Shown here in pieces: positions 14,519 through 22,141 of a DNA stretch of 62,542 bases; the stretch's first letter is position 1, and every line of letters begins with the position of its first letter. The notes below the pieces were generated by a model that worked only from the letters and a program-made list of their open reading frames with translations, was not told where the DNA came from and ran no database searches. Origin of the DNA: a bacterium. Its GTDB lineage: Bacteria > Verrucomicrobiota > Verrucomicrobiia > Limisphaerales > UBA11358. Position numbers and translations under genes: made by a program. The stretch is from the NCBI GenBank assembly GCA_021780905.1, contig JAJXXW010000027.1, positions 1 to 62,542 of the forward strand, written 5' to 3'.

Positions 14519-15529
14519 ATGAAATGCTTTGTGACCGGCGCCTCCGGCTTCATCGGCTCCAACCTGGTGCAGGAACTTCTGGCGCGCGGGCACCGGGTCA
14601 AGGCCCTGCTCCGTCCGGGGGCGGATGAACGCGGACTCCAGGGCTTGAAGTTCGAGCGGATTGCCGGCGACATCCTGGATCGCGAGTTGTTGCCAAAGGC
14701 AATGGACGGGTGCGACTGGTGCTTTCATGTCGCCGCCAGCTACCGGCTGTGGATGCGGAATTACGCGCCGATGTATGCGGCCAATGTCACCGGCACCCGC
14801 AACGTCCTGGAGGCCGCCGGCAAGGCGGGCTGCCGAAAAATCGTTTACACCAGCACGGTCGGTTGCATCGGCCTCCCCCAACCCGGGCGCGGCCGCGTCT
14901 CCCCGGCGACCGAGGCCGAACCCGTCGCAGAAGACCAGATGACCAATGACTACAAGCGATCCAAATTTCAGGCCGAACGCGTGGCGCATGAATTGTTTGA
15001 AAAAGCCGGACTGCCGATCATCATCGTCAACCCCTCCGCACCGGTCGGCCCCGGTGACGTAAAGCCGACGCCCACCGGCCAGATCATCGTGGATTTTTTG
15101 AATCGCCGGCTGCCGGCGTATCTCGACACCGGCTTGAACTGGGTTCACGTCCGCGACGTAGCCATGGGCCATATTCTCGCTGCGGAAAACGGCCGGTATG
15201 GCCAGCGGTATATCCTCGGCCACCAGCAGGGAAACTGGACCATGAAAGAAACCCTGGCGGCGTTGGAAAAAATCACCGGCATTCCGGCGCCGCGGACCAC
15301 CATTCCCTACTGGCTGGCCGTCCGGGTCGCGGAAGTGAGCGAATCCGTCGCGTTCCTCACCGGCAAACCGCCGCGCGCGCCCTTGGCCGGAGTGCGCATG
15401 GCCAAAAACAAAATGTGGTTCGACCCCGGCAAGGCGGTTCGCGAACTCGGCCTGCCTCAAACGCCGCCGGAACAAGCCTTCGCCGACGCCGTCGCGTGGT
15501 TCCGCGCCAACGGCTACGTGAAAAAATAA
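14519..15529 (+). CDS. hpnA: HpnA-type NAD-dependent sugar epimerase/dehydratase
   Basis: 336 residues from ATG 14519 (MKCFVTGASGFIGSNLV). Extended SDR fold: Rossmann TGASGFIGS at the N terminus, catalytic Ser/Thr in YTSTVG, and YxxxK in NDYKRSKFQAE. FHVAASYRLWMRNYAPMYAA and NPSAPVGPGDVKPTPTGQII are hallmark segments of the hopanoid-associated epimerase HpnA. HpnA genes often accompany hopanoid synthesis, but no squalene-hopene cyclase is nearby, so the substrate is not certain. The frame is open upstream to 14342, but the GxxGxxG motif fixes the start at 14519. Confidence 0.8.
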   Translation: MKCFVTGASGFIGSNLVQELLARGHRVKALLRPGADERGLQGLKFERIAGDILDRELLPKAMDGCDWCFHVAASYRLWMRNYAPMYAANVTGTRNVLEAAGKAGCRKIVYTSTVGCIGLPQPGRGRVSPATEAEPVAEDQMTNDYKRSKFQAERVAHELFEKAGLPIIIVNPSAPVGPGDVKPTPTGQIIVDFLNRRLPAYLDTGLNWVHVRDVAMGHILAAENGRYGQRYILGHQQGNWTMKETLAALEKITGIPAPRTTIPYWLAVRVAEVSESVAFLTGKPPRAPLAGVRMAKNKMWFDPGKAVRELGLPQTPPEQAFADAVAWFRANGYVKK

Positions 15530-15691
15530 ATCGTCCGGGAGGATGGGCGCTTTCAAATCTCACCGGATCGGGAAGCTTGGCGAAACCGCTTGCCCTTTGA
15601 CTGAAACCGGGCAGAATTTTCCGGTTGGTTCGGCGGGTTCAGGCATTCTGGTTGCCTAAACTGCGCGGGTCAATCGCCTTTCCCACCGGTT

Positions 15692-15769
15692 CGGAGCGTA
15701 GCTCAGCCTGGCTAGAGCGCGTGGTTTGGGTCCACGAAGTCGCAGGTTCGAATCCTGTCGCTCCGACCA
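15692..15769 (+). tRNA. tRNA-Pro (TGG)
   Basis: The acceptor CGGAGCG pairs with CGCTCCG, discriminator A, CCA encoded at 15767-15769. The anticodon stem CGTGG/CCACG encloses TTTGGGT, anticodon TGG. The D arm (GCTCAGCCTGGCTAGAGC) and T arm (GCAGG TTCGAAT CCTGT) are standard. Confidence 0.95.
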
Positions 15770-15978
15770 TCTTTTTATTTAAAAATCAAGCAATGGCTTG
15801 ATCTGCTGACAGCTTGATGACGGTTATCAATCCCGCCGTTCTTTCATCTTCCGACCTCATCATCGGATCATTCTCCTTTTGCTGCGAATCAATTCAAACC
15901 CGAGTGGAGAATTGCCGTTGGCAAGAGATAACAATCCAGAAACTTGAAATGACCCGCCAAGCGGAGCAGACTCGCGGA

Positions 15979-16350
15979 ATGAAATCCAATTGGCAGCACT
16001 GGCAGGCACTGGCGCAGGCCGAAATCGAGGCGACGCTGGCGGCCCTGCCCCAACCCCTGCGCGAGCAGGCCGAAAAGCTGCCGGTGACGTTTGAAAAAGT
16101 GCCGAATGCCGGATTGCAAGCGGAGGGAATCGAGGCGGACGTTCTGGGACTGTTCACCGGCGCGGAATTTGCCGATACGGGGGCGGTGGCGTTGCCGCCA
16201 CAGATCACTTTATTCCTTGAAAACCTTTGGGATTTTGCTGGCGAGAATGAGCGCGTCTTTACGGCGGAGGTTCGCACGACCTTTTTGCACGAGCTGGGAC
16301 ATTATCTGGGTCTGGACGAAGACGATTTGACCGAGCGCGGGTTGGATTAG
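15979..16350 (+). CDS. Minimal zincin metallopeptidase (HExxH, PF06262-like)
   Basis: 123 residues from ATG 15979 (MKSNWQHWQALAQAEIEATL). The C-terminal FLHELGHYLGLDEDDLTERG carries HExxH plus a downstream Gly-Leu-Asp, as in the minimal gluzincin family. The central strand region VALPPQITLFLENLWDFAGE and KVPNAG also fit. The frame is open upstream to 15814, but that extension does not resemble the family. The gene converges with copA, overlapping its stop by four bases. Substrate unknown. Confidence 0.7.
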   Translation: MKSNWQHWQALAQAEIEATLAALPQPLREQAEKLPVTFEKVPNAGLQAEGIEADVLGLFTGAEFADTGAVALPPQITLFLENLWDFAGENERVFTAEVRTTFLHELGHYLGLDEDDLTERGLD

Positions 16351-18680
16351 CCCCGCCAGCGCAGCAGCCGCAGCGCGTTGCCGATGACGACCAGATCGGA
16401 AACGCCCATCGCCGCCGCGCAAAAAATGGGGCTGATGAAACCCGTCGCCGCCAGCGGCACGCCGAGCGCGTTGTAAAAAAACGCCCAGAACAGGTTTTGT
16501 TTGATGGTGCGCAGTGTCGCGCGCGCGAGGCCGAGCGCCTCCGGCACGGCTTCGATTTCCGATTTCAGCAGGATGATATCCGCCGCCTCGCGCGCGATGT
16601 CGCTCGCGCGGCTGACAGCGATGCCGAGGTCGGCCTGCGTGAGCGCCGGCGCGTCGTTGATGCCGTCGCCGATGAACGCCACGCGCATCGTGGCACTGGC
16701 GTCCCGCCTGCATGTTTTGGATTGGGAACTCACAGGCGGGACGCCGGTGCCACTACCGGACTGAAGTTTTTTTACAAACTCCGCCTTCTGCTCCGGCCGC
16801 ACTTCGGCAAAAACATTTTCCGGCGCGATACCGACCTGTCGGGCGATGGCGGCGGCGGTGGGGGCGTTGTCGCCGGTCAGGAGAAAAACTTTCAAGCCTT
16901 GCGCCTGCAGCTGGCCGACCACCTGGGCGGCGTTTTTTTTCAGGGCATCGCGCACGGCGATCAGGCCGAGCAATTCTTTTCCCCGGGCAAGTCCCACAAT
17001 CGTCGCGCCCTGCGGCGACCACGCGGCGACAAACTTCTCGCCCGCCGTCAAATCCACGCCGGATTCGAGCAGCCAGCGCAACGAGCCAAGGCGGACGGTT
17101 GATAGCGGATGGTTGATAGTTGAAAGTTGGCCAACCACGCCCGCACCACGGATTTCCTCCCAGTCGCTCACCTCGATTTTGTCCGCCGAAAGCGTGGCAA
17201 TCGCCTGACTGATCGGATGCAATGAATTTTTGGCAAGCGCTGCGGCCAAGGTTCTGACTTCTGGGTTCTGACTTTTGAATTCAAGTTCTGCCACCACTTC
17301 CGGCTTTCCGATCGTCAGCGTGCCGGTCTTGTCAAAGATTACCGCCGTGATCTGGCCGGCTTTTTCCAGCGCCACGCCGTCGCGGATCAGGATGCCGCGC
17401 CGGGCGGCGGTGTTGGCGGCGGCCAGGATGGCGGCGGGCGTGGCCAGCCCCATCGCGCACGGGCAGGCGACGATTAAAACCCCGGCGGCGATGACAAACG
17501 CCTTTTCGGCGCCGGAATGCGCATACCAGAAAATGCCCGCCGCGAGCGCCAGCACGACAATGACGGGCACAAACACATTGCTGATGCGGTCGCCGAGGCG
17601 CTGGATGTCGGCGCGACTGGTCTGGGCGCGCTGCACGGCGGCGATGATGTGAGCCAGCGCGGTGCTTTCGCCGGTGGCGGTGACGTGCATCACGAGCCGC
17701 CCGTTCAAATTCACCGTGCCGGCGAAAAGTTCGCCTCCGGATTTTTTGTCGGCGGGAACGGATTCGCCGGTGAGCATGGCCTCGTCCACGGCGGATTCGC
17801 CTTCGAGCACCACACCGTCCACCGGCACGCGGTCGCCGGGGCGCAGCGCGATGCGGTCGCCGATTTTCAGGGAAGCAACAGGCACTTCTTCTTCGGTTTC
17901 CACTTCCTGCTTTCCGGTTTCCGGTTTTGAAAACGACAGCGTTTTGAGATTGAACCGCTCGCCGGCTGGATTTGAAATTTGAAATTTAGAATTTGAAATT
18001 CTCCGCGCCGTTTGTGGCGCGAGTTGCAGCAATGATTTCAGCGCGCTGCCGGCCTGTTCGCTCACGCGGGCTTCCAGCCAGTGGCCGAAACTGACCAGCG
18101 AAATGATGGCGGCGGCTTCCATGAAATAAACGTGCCCGCCCGTGCCGCGAAACAAAACCCAGCAACTGAAGCCAAACGCGGTGGTCGAGCCGAGGGCGAC
18201 GAGCGTGTCCATGTTGGAACTGCCGATTTTGAGCTGCCGCCACGCGCCGCGATAAAACGGCGCGCCGCAAAAAGTCTGGACGCCGGCGGCGGCGGCGAAC
18301 GCGAACCACTGAAACCACGGTGCCATGGTCAGGCCGAAACCCCATTCGCCAAGCATCAGGCCGGCGGTGACGGTCAGGCCGGTGAGGAGCGTCCACTGCC
18401 AGCGGCCGCGTTTGGAGCCGCCGGCGCCGGCGGAAATTTCCCGGGCGGCATAACCGGCTTTGGCAACGGCGGCGAGCACGGCGGGAACCTTTTTGGCCTC
18501 GACGGATTGCCACCGCACGCGGGCGCCGGCATTTTTCAAGTCCACCGCCGCGCTTTGAACCCCGGCGACGCCTTGGATCGCTTCCGTGACGTGGCGGGCG
18601 CAGTTGTTGCACGTCATCCCGGAAACGCGGAGTTCGGTTGTGAGCGGCGAAGCCATCGGTTTGCGCCCACATCCTGCCAT
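16347..18680 (-). CDS. copA: Copper-translocating P1B-type ATPase carrying repeat insertions
   Basis: 777 residues. N-terminal heavy-metal domain with GMTCNNCARH (CxxC), then membrane helices. The ion-binding CPC is C406-P407-C408 (ACPCAMGLATP), the phosphorylated Asp is D450 in DKTGTLT, the actuator has TGES, and the hinge is GDGINDAPAL. It exports Cu(I) using ATP. The gene is unusual in carrying five low-complexity or palindromic insertions in frame: 16690-16753, 17097-17124, 17252-17279, 17895-17929 and 17971-17998, mostly in loops. The reading frame stays open. An alternative ATG at 18656 starts directly before the metal-binding domain. Confidence 0.92.
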   Translation of the reverse strand: MAGCGRKPMASPLTTELRVSGMTCNNCARHVTEAIQGVAGVQSAAVDLKNAGARVRWQSVEAKKVPAVLAAVAKAGYAAREISAGAGGSKRGRWQWTLLTGLTVTAGLMLGEWGFGLTMAPWFQWFAFAAAAGVQTFCGAPFYRGAWRQLKIGSSNMDTLVALGSTTAFGFSCWVLFRGTGGHVYFMEAAAIISLVSFGHWLEARVSEQAGSALKSLLQLAPQTARRISNSKFQISNPAGERFNLKTLSFSKPETGKQEVETEEEVPVASLKIGDRIALRPGDRVPVDGVVLEGESAVDEAMLTGESVPADKKSGGELFAGTVNLNGRLVMHVTATGESTALAHIIAAVQRAQTSRADIQRLGDRISNVFVPVIVVLALAAGIFWYAHSGAEKAFVIAAGVLIVACPCAMGLATPAAILAAANTAARRGILIRDGVALEKAGQITAVIFDKTGTLTIGKPEVVAELEFKSQNPEVRTLAAALAKNSLHPISQAIATLSADKIEVSDWEEIRGAGVVGQLSTINHPLSTVRLGSLRWLLESGVDLTAGEKFVAAWSPQGATIVGLARGKELLGLIAVRDALKKNAAQVVGQLQAQGLKVFLLTGDNAPTAAAIARQVGIAPENVFAEVRPEQKAEFVKKLQSGSGTGVPPVSSQSKTCRRDASATMRVAFIGDGINDAPALTQADLGIAVSRASDIAREAADIILLKSEIEAVPEALGLARATLRTIKQNLFWAFFYNALGVPLAATGFISPIFCAAAMGVSDLVVIGNALRLLRWRG
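16690..16753. repeat. Palindromic REP-like element inside copA
   Basis: A 21-base arm (16690-16710) pairs with 16733-16753 with one mismatch around a 22-base centre. Read in the gene it encodes GTGVPPVSSQSKTCRRDASA, placed directly before the conserved GDGINDAPAL hinge of the ATPase. GTGVPPV...RRDA peptides recur as inserts in Verrucomicrobia and Planctomycetes proteins, from memory. Confidence 0.8.
17097..17124. repeat. 28-base heptad repeat in copA, array 1
   Basis: Units GGTTGAT, AGCGGAT, GGTTGAT, AGTTGAA. In the protein this is the STINHPLSTVRL stretch in the nucleotide-binding/phosphorylation region. Confidence 0.75.
17252..17279. repeat. 28-base heptad repeat in copA, array 2
   Basis: Units TTCTGAC, TTCTGGG, TTCTGAC, TTTTGAA. 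Encodes FKSQNPEVRT, between VAELE and the conserved LAAALAKNSLHPISQAI. Confidence 0.75.
17895..17929. repeat. Heptad repeat in copA, array 3
   Basis: Units GGTTTCC, ACTTCCT, GCTTTCC, GGTTTCC, GGTTTTG. Encodes part of the KPETGKQEVETEEEV linker before the actuator domain. Confidence 0.6.
17971..17998. repeat. 28-base heptad repeat in copA, array 4
   Basis: Units TTTGAAA, TTTGAAA, TTTAGAA, TTTGAAA with sharp edges. Encodes the ISNSKFQISN stretch of the same linker as array 3. Confidence 0.8.
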
Positions 18681-18740
18681 GAACGGCGGAATTCGTCGAA
18701 TTTACTTTTCCGCCGGAGCGGTGGGCGCCGCCGCACTGCT

Positions 18741-19418
18741 TTAGCGGGCGCGGCGGATGGCTTTCATGGCGCGATGCCACGCGCGCAGGTGCGGCAGATT
18801 TTTCGGCAGCGCGTAATGGCCGGAGAACAGGAAATTGTCCACCATGCCGAACAGGTTGAAATCCACGAACAGCGGCCGGTCTCCGAGCAAAAATTCCGCG
18901 TGCGCGAGCATCTGTTCGCACGGCACCAGTTTTTGTTCCAGTTCGCCGAGCAGGTTTTTTTGCTGCGCGCGCCACTGGTCAATGCAGCCGCGTCCAAACT
19001 TGCGTTCCTTGTGCCGGAGAAACGGCAGTTGGTCGGACTTTGGCACGAATTCGCGGAAGTAAATATCGTTGAGCTTGAAGCCGACGGCCTCGATCTCGTG
19101 CTCGAAATAGCGCCAGAGAATGAACTGCTCGCCTTCGCGCGCTGTTGGAAACAAACCGAGCTTGAGCTTGGAGTCGAGATGTTTCGCCACGTCCTGTGTG
19201 TCGTCGCCGGATTCGTAAACCACTTTTGCGCCGTCGCGGAGGACGGGCACGGCGTAATATTTTTCGCCGGTCAGTTTCCAGACAAGCGAGCGGTCGGTGC
19301 TGGCGATGTTGGTGGTTTTGAATTTGGCCCCGGAGAATTCGAGGATCCGCCGCGCCACGATGCAGAAGGGGCTCCAGGAAAATTGGATGAGTTCGAGCAT
19401 GGAAATGTTGTGCGCCAT
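18741..19418 (-). CDS. Glutathione S-transferase family protein
   Basis: 225 residues. The N-terminal thioredoxin-like domain has WSPFCIVARRILEFSG in the place of the GST active-site helix, with Ser and Cys near the catalytic position, then YAVPVLRDGAKVVYESGDD (cis-Pro and the gamma-glutamyl contact). The C-terminal helical domain has LLGDRPLFVDFNLFGMVDNF, the N-capping box of the GST core. Soluble. Substrate unknown; the ES-type contact and Cys suggest an omega- or Xi-like class. Its start at 19418 diverges from the coiled-coil gene at 19482. Not co-directional with any stress gene. Confidence 0.75.
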   Translation of the reverse strand: MAHNISMLELIQFSWSPFCIVARRILEFSGAKFKTTNIASTDRSLVWKLTGEKYYAVPVLRDGAKVVYESGDDTQDVAKHLDSKLKLGLFPTAREGEQFILWRYFEHEIEAVGFKLNDIYFREFVPKSDQLPFLRHKERKFGRGCIDQWRAQQKNLLGELEQKLVPCEQMLAHAEFLLGDRPLFVDFNLFGMVDNFLFSGHYALPKNLPHLRAWHRAMKAIRRAR

Positions 19419-19481
19419 CGGCGGCGGGTTGGCAAGTGTAAAGCCGCTTTACTCTTTTGGGCGCGCGGCTAGAATCGCCTC

Positions 19482-20150
19482 ATGGCTGGCGAATACGACT
19501 CCACCGAATTTATTGACACCGATTTTCTCGCGCAAAAATCGCCGGCCACCGCGCCCGGCTATGGCCGCGCGCCGTCGCCGGACGCCGTGAACCGCCAGGT
19601 GGTCGAGGCGCAGCAGAAACTGGTCGAACTCAAGCGGGCGCAGGAGGAGCTGGAGCGCGAGCGGGCCGGCCTGGAGGAATTGCGCCGGCGACAGAATGAA
19701 TTCACCACTGGCCGCGACGAGGTCATCCAAAATCTCACGCGCGGCCTCGGCTTGCTGGAGGAGGCGGAATTTGCCGCCCGCCGCGACGCCGAGCAGATGG
19801 TCAAGACCGTCGGCGATTTCCGCGCGGCGCTGGCGAAAGTGCAGGCCATCAACGACACGACGTGGACGAAGGAAAATTTCCAGGTGGAACTGACCCGCGC
19901 ACTGACGACGATTGAAAACGCGCGGATGGAATGGAATTCCGCGCGGCTAAAAATCTCTGCGCTCGCCGGCGAAGCGAAAAATGCCGCCGCACCGCTGGAT
20001 AAAAATGCTTCCGCCGCGCCCGCCGCGCCATCGCTGGCGGAGCTTTCGTTCGGCCGGCTTTGCAAAATCGGGCTGGCCCTGACGTGGCCGCTGCTACTGG
20101 TGGCGCTGGGCGCACTCGGCATTTTCATCGTGATCTTGGCGCGAAAGTAG
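19482..20150 (+). CDS. Coiled-coil protein with C-terminal membrane anchor (unknown)
   Basis: 222 residues, not recognised. Residues about 35-110 form a strong coiled coil (QQKLVELKRAQEELERERAG followed by LEELRRRQNEF). An Ala/Pro-rich linker follows, then one transmembrane helix at about 195-218 (IGLALTWPLLLVALGALGIF). It is six bases upstream of a second coiled-coil membrane protein, and both face the same way with ogt behind them. The pair may form a membrane complex. No enzymatic motif is visible. Confidence 0.6.
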   Translation: MAGEYDSTEFIDTDFLAQKSPATAPGYGRAPSPDAVNRQVVEAQQKLVELKRAQEELERERAGLEELRRRQNEFTTGRDEVIQNLTRGLGLLEEAEFAARRDAEQMVKTVGDFRAALAKVQAINDTTWTKENFQVELTRALTTIENARMEWNSARLKISALAGEAKNAAAPLDKNASAAPAAPSLAELSFGRLCKIGLALTWPLLLVALGALGIFIVILARK

Positions 20151-20156
20151 GCCCGC

Positions 20157-20669
20157 ATGGCCTTTTCCAAAAAAAACTCCGATCCGATTTCCGCCAAGGC
20201 GCGCGCCCTGACCGACCAGATCGCCGCGCTCGAAGCGGAAATCAAAAAGCTCGACGCGCAAATCACCCGGACGCCGGAGCCTCGATACTTCTCCACCGTC
20301 GCGCCGCCGGGGAAAACAGTTGTTCCGCCCGCCGCGCCCGCCGCGCCGGCGGCCAAGCCGCAGGAACCGGTGTTTGAGGAGGTCAACCGCGCCCGGCTGG
20401 CGCCGCGCGACCCGGCCGAAGCGCCGGAGATTTTCAATGAGCTGGGGGTGCGTAAATACGATCTGCCGGCTCTGTTCCACCGGCTGCGCAATCATCTGCG
20501 CGGGCCGACGACGAGCAATCCGCGGCTGGTGAACTACCTCGCCGCCGGCGGCGTGCAGGGCCTGCGTCCGCTGCGTTACGAAAAGCGCGTGGCGCGCAAC
20601 CGTTTTTTCGTGCTGGTGATGGTCGTGACCGCCGTGCTGCTCGGTCTGTTTCTCATATTGAGGCGTTAA
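20157..20669 (+). CDS. Small coiled-coil membrane protein (unknown), partner of the preceding gene
   Basis: 170 residues, not recognised. A short coiled coil at 14-38 (AKARALTDQIAALEAEIKKL) is followed by a Pro/Ala linker and a conserved-looking globular stretch IFNELGVRKYDLPALFHRLR and NPRLVNYLAAGGVQGLRPLR. One transmembrane helix lies at the C terminus (FFVLVMVVTAVLLGLFLILR). Same architecture as the upstream gene, spaced by 6 bases, so probably co-translated. Confidence 0.6.
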   Translation: MAFSKKNSDPISAKARALTDQIAALEAEIKKLDAQITRTPEPRYFSTVAPPGKTVVPPAAPAAPAAKPQEPVFEEVNRARLAPRDPAEAPEIFNELGVRKYDLPALFHRLRNHLRGPTTSNPRLVNYLAAGGVQGLRPLRYEKRVARNRFFVLVMVVTAVLLGLFLILRR

Positions 20670-20670
20670 C

Positions 20671-21171
20671 ATGAAAATCCAATTCATCACCCTTCGGGCG
20701 GTGACGCGCGCCGGCGGGTTCACCGCGCACTATTCGGAAAAGGGCCTGGCGAAATTGGAATTTCCCAAGGTGCCGCCGGCGTCCGCGCGAACTGCCACAA
20801 TCACGATCCCCGCCGCCGCCGGCGTCCGCGGCTGGCATCGTCAAACGCAGGCGGCGCTCAACCGGGTGCTGGCGGGGAGGGCGCCGGGGAAATTTCCGCC
20901 GCTGGATCTGCGCGGGACCGATTTTCAGAAAAGCGTCTGGAACGCGCTGCGGAAAATTAAAACTGGCCGGACGAAAAGCTACGGTGAAATCGCCCGAATC
21001 ATCGGCCGACCGCGAGCCGTGCGCGCCGTCGGCGGCGCGTGCGGGGCGAACCCGGTGCCGGTGCTGATCCCGTGTCATCGGGTCTTGGCGGCGGACCAAC
21101 AGCTGGGCGGTTTTTCCGGCGGGTTGGAGTGGAAGCGCACGTTGCTGGCGCGCGAAGGCGTCAAATTCTAA
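20671..21171 (+). CDS. ogt: Methylated-DNA--protein-cysteine methyltransferase
   Basis: 166 residues. It removes alkyl groups from O6-alkylguanine by suicide transfer to a Cys. The active site IPCHRVL is present and is preceded by the helix-turn-helix RTKSYGEIARIIGRPRAVRA and VGGACGANPVPVLIP. GTDFQKSVWNALRKI matches the start of the conserved domain. The N-terminal domain is short, as in Ogt. It follows the coiled-coil gene by one base, so it is likely in the same transcript. Confidence 0.9.
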   Translation: MKIQFITLRAVTRAGGFTAHYSEKGLAKLEFPKVPPASARTATITIPAAAGVRGWHRQTQAALNRVLAGRAPGKFPPLDLRGTDFQKSVWNALRKIKTGRTKSYGEIARIIGRPRAVRAVGGACGANPVPVLIPCHRVLAADQQLGGFSGGLEWKRTLLAREGVKF

Positions 21172-21427
21172 TCGCCGAGGCCAGTGGCCTTGCCTGCCAG
21201 GCGAATAATTTTGCCACCCCCGACTCTGTATCGCAGGCACGGGCCAATGCCGCGGCGGAATCCCTTTTGCGTGAATCAAAAATTGATGGTTCCAGTCCAG
21301 CCGGTTTCATCGCAACGGACACCTCCAAAACAAAATAATACAAGGTGAATCAAGCAAAAGAAATCGCCCGGGGAGCGCGCCACCCGCCCGGTATTATTTC
21401 AGGACGCCAAAAACATTCAAAAACCCC
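21172..21427. other. Non-coding gap between convergent ogt and the RibD-like reductase
   Basis: About 256 bases with no gene I can support. A minus-strand frame of about 60 codons (21161-21343) reads plausibly in part but has no recognisable motif and no ribosome-binding site I can see. Confidence 0.3.
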
Positions 21428-22141
21428 TTATTTTTTGCGCGAAAGCACGGTGAATAACTCGCCCTGAAATGACTGGATTGACCGGATTTGAAACTCTTTT
21501 GCCCCGGCCAGCCGCGGAAATCCCTCCCCATCCGCAATCGTCGGCGCCGTGCGACCGCCGAAGATTTTCGGGCAGAGGGTCAGGTGAATCTCGTCCACCA
21601 AGTCCGCGCGGAACAGCGCGTCGTTCAACTCGCCGCCGCCTTCGCCCAGCAGCCGCCTGACCCCGAAGCGTTTTTGCAGCCACCGGAGTGCGGCGCGGAA
21701 ATTGATTTCGCTTTTGCCGCAGATTTTCACCTCGTCCGCCAGGTTGCGGAGCCGCTGCAATTTATGCGCCGGCGCCTTTTGGGTCGTCAGCACGAGGATC
21801 GGCGAAAAGCGTTGCTGGAAAATCTCCGCCTGTGGCTCAATTGAGCCGCTGCCGCTGACGATGACGCGCAAGGGGAATTCCGCCAGCCCGCGCCGGAGCC
21901 GGAGTTTCCCGAATTTTTCGCCGCCGTTTCCCAAAACGGTCCGGGAAATCTCGACCGTCCGGGCACCGCACATCACCGCGTCCGCCGTGGCGCGCAGCGC
22001 ATAAAGGTGCGCCAGATCGCGGGCGCTGCCGAACGAATGGACCGCGCGATTGGCCGTCGCTATCTTCCCGTCCGCCGTCATCGCCAGGTTGACAAGGACA
22101 AAAGCAGGTTTTGAGCTTTGTGTTTTGAGTTTTGGGTTCAC
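21428..22141 (-). CDS. RibD C-terminal domain reductase (pyrimidinone-phosphate reductase-like)
   Basis: 237 residues from GTG 22141, which overlaps the queA stop (GTGA). RibD_C/DHFR-like fold: FVLVNLAMTADGKIA at the start, AVMCGARTVEIS, and LLGEGGGELNDALFRADLVDE, all hallmark RibD C-domain motifs. No deaminase domain is attached, so it resembles stand-alone reductases reducing 5-amino-6-ribosylaminopyrimidinone phosphate in flavin synthesis. The frame is open far upstream through queA, but homology begins only here. The first codons are a 7-base repeat array (22109-22136), so the true start could be ATG at AMTADGK (about 22076). Confidence 0.75.
   Translation of the reverse strand: MNPKLKTQSSKPAFVLVNLAMTADGKIATANRAVHSFGSARDLAHLYALRATADAVMCGARTVEISRTVLGNGGEKFGKLRLRRGLAEFPLRVIVSGSGSIEPQAEIFQQRFSPILVLTTQKAPAHKLQRLRNLADEVKICGKSEINFRAALRWLQKRFGVRRLLGEGGGELNDALFRADLVDEIHLTLCPKIFGGRTAPTIADGEGFPRLAGAKEFQIRSIQSFQGELFTVLSRKK
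22109..22136. repeat. 28-base heptad repeat at the start of the RibD-like gene
   Basis: Units TTTTGAG, CTTTGTG, TTTTGAG, TTTTGGG on the plus strand. It lies exactly at the queA/RibD-like junction and encodes PKLKTQSSK in the reductase frame. Confidence 0.75.

Noticed and set aside
15770..15978. 55-residue N-terminal extension of the zincin
   Set aside because: The extension lacks any resemblance to the minimal zincin family, and the family start matches ATG 15979.
17986..18975. Arg/Ala-rich 329-residue frame over copA
   Set aside because: Shadow of copA and the GST gene in another frame, with typical GC-skewed composition.
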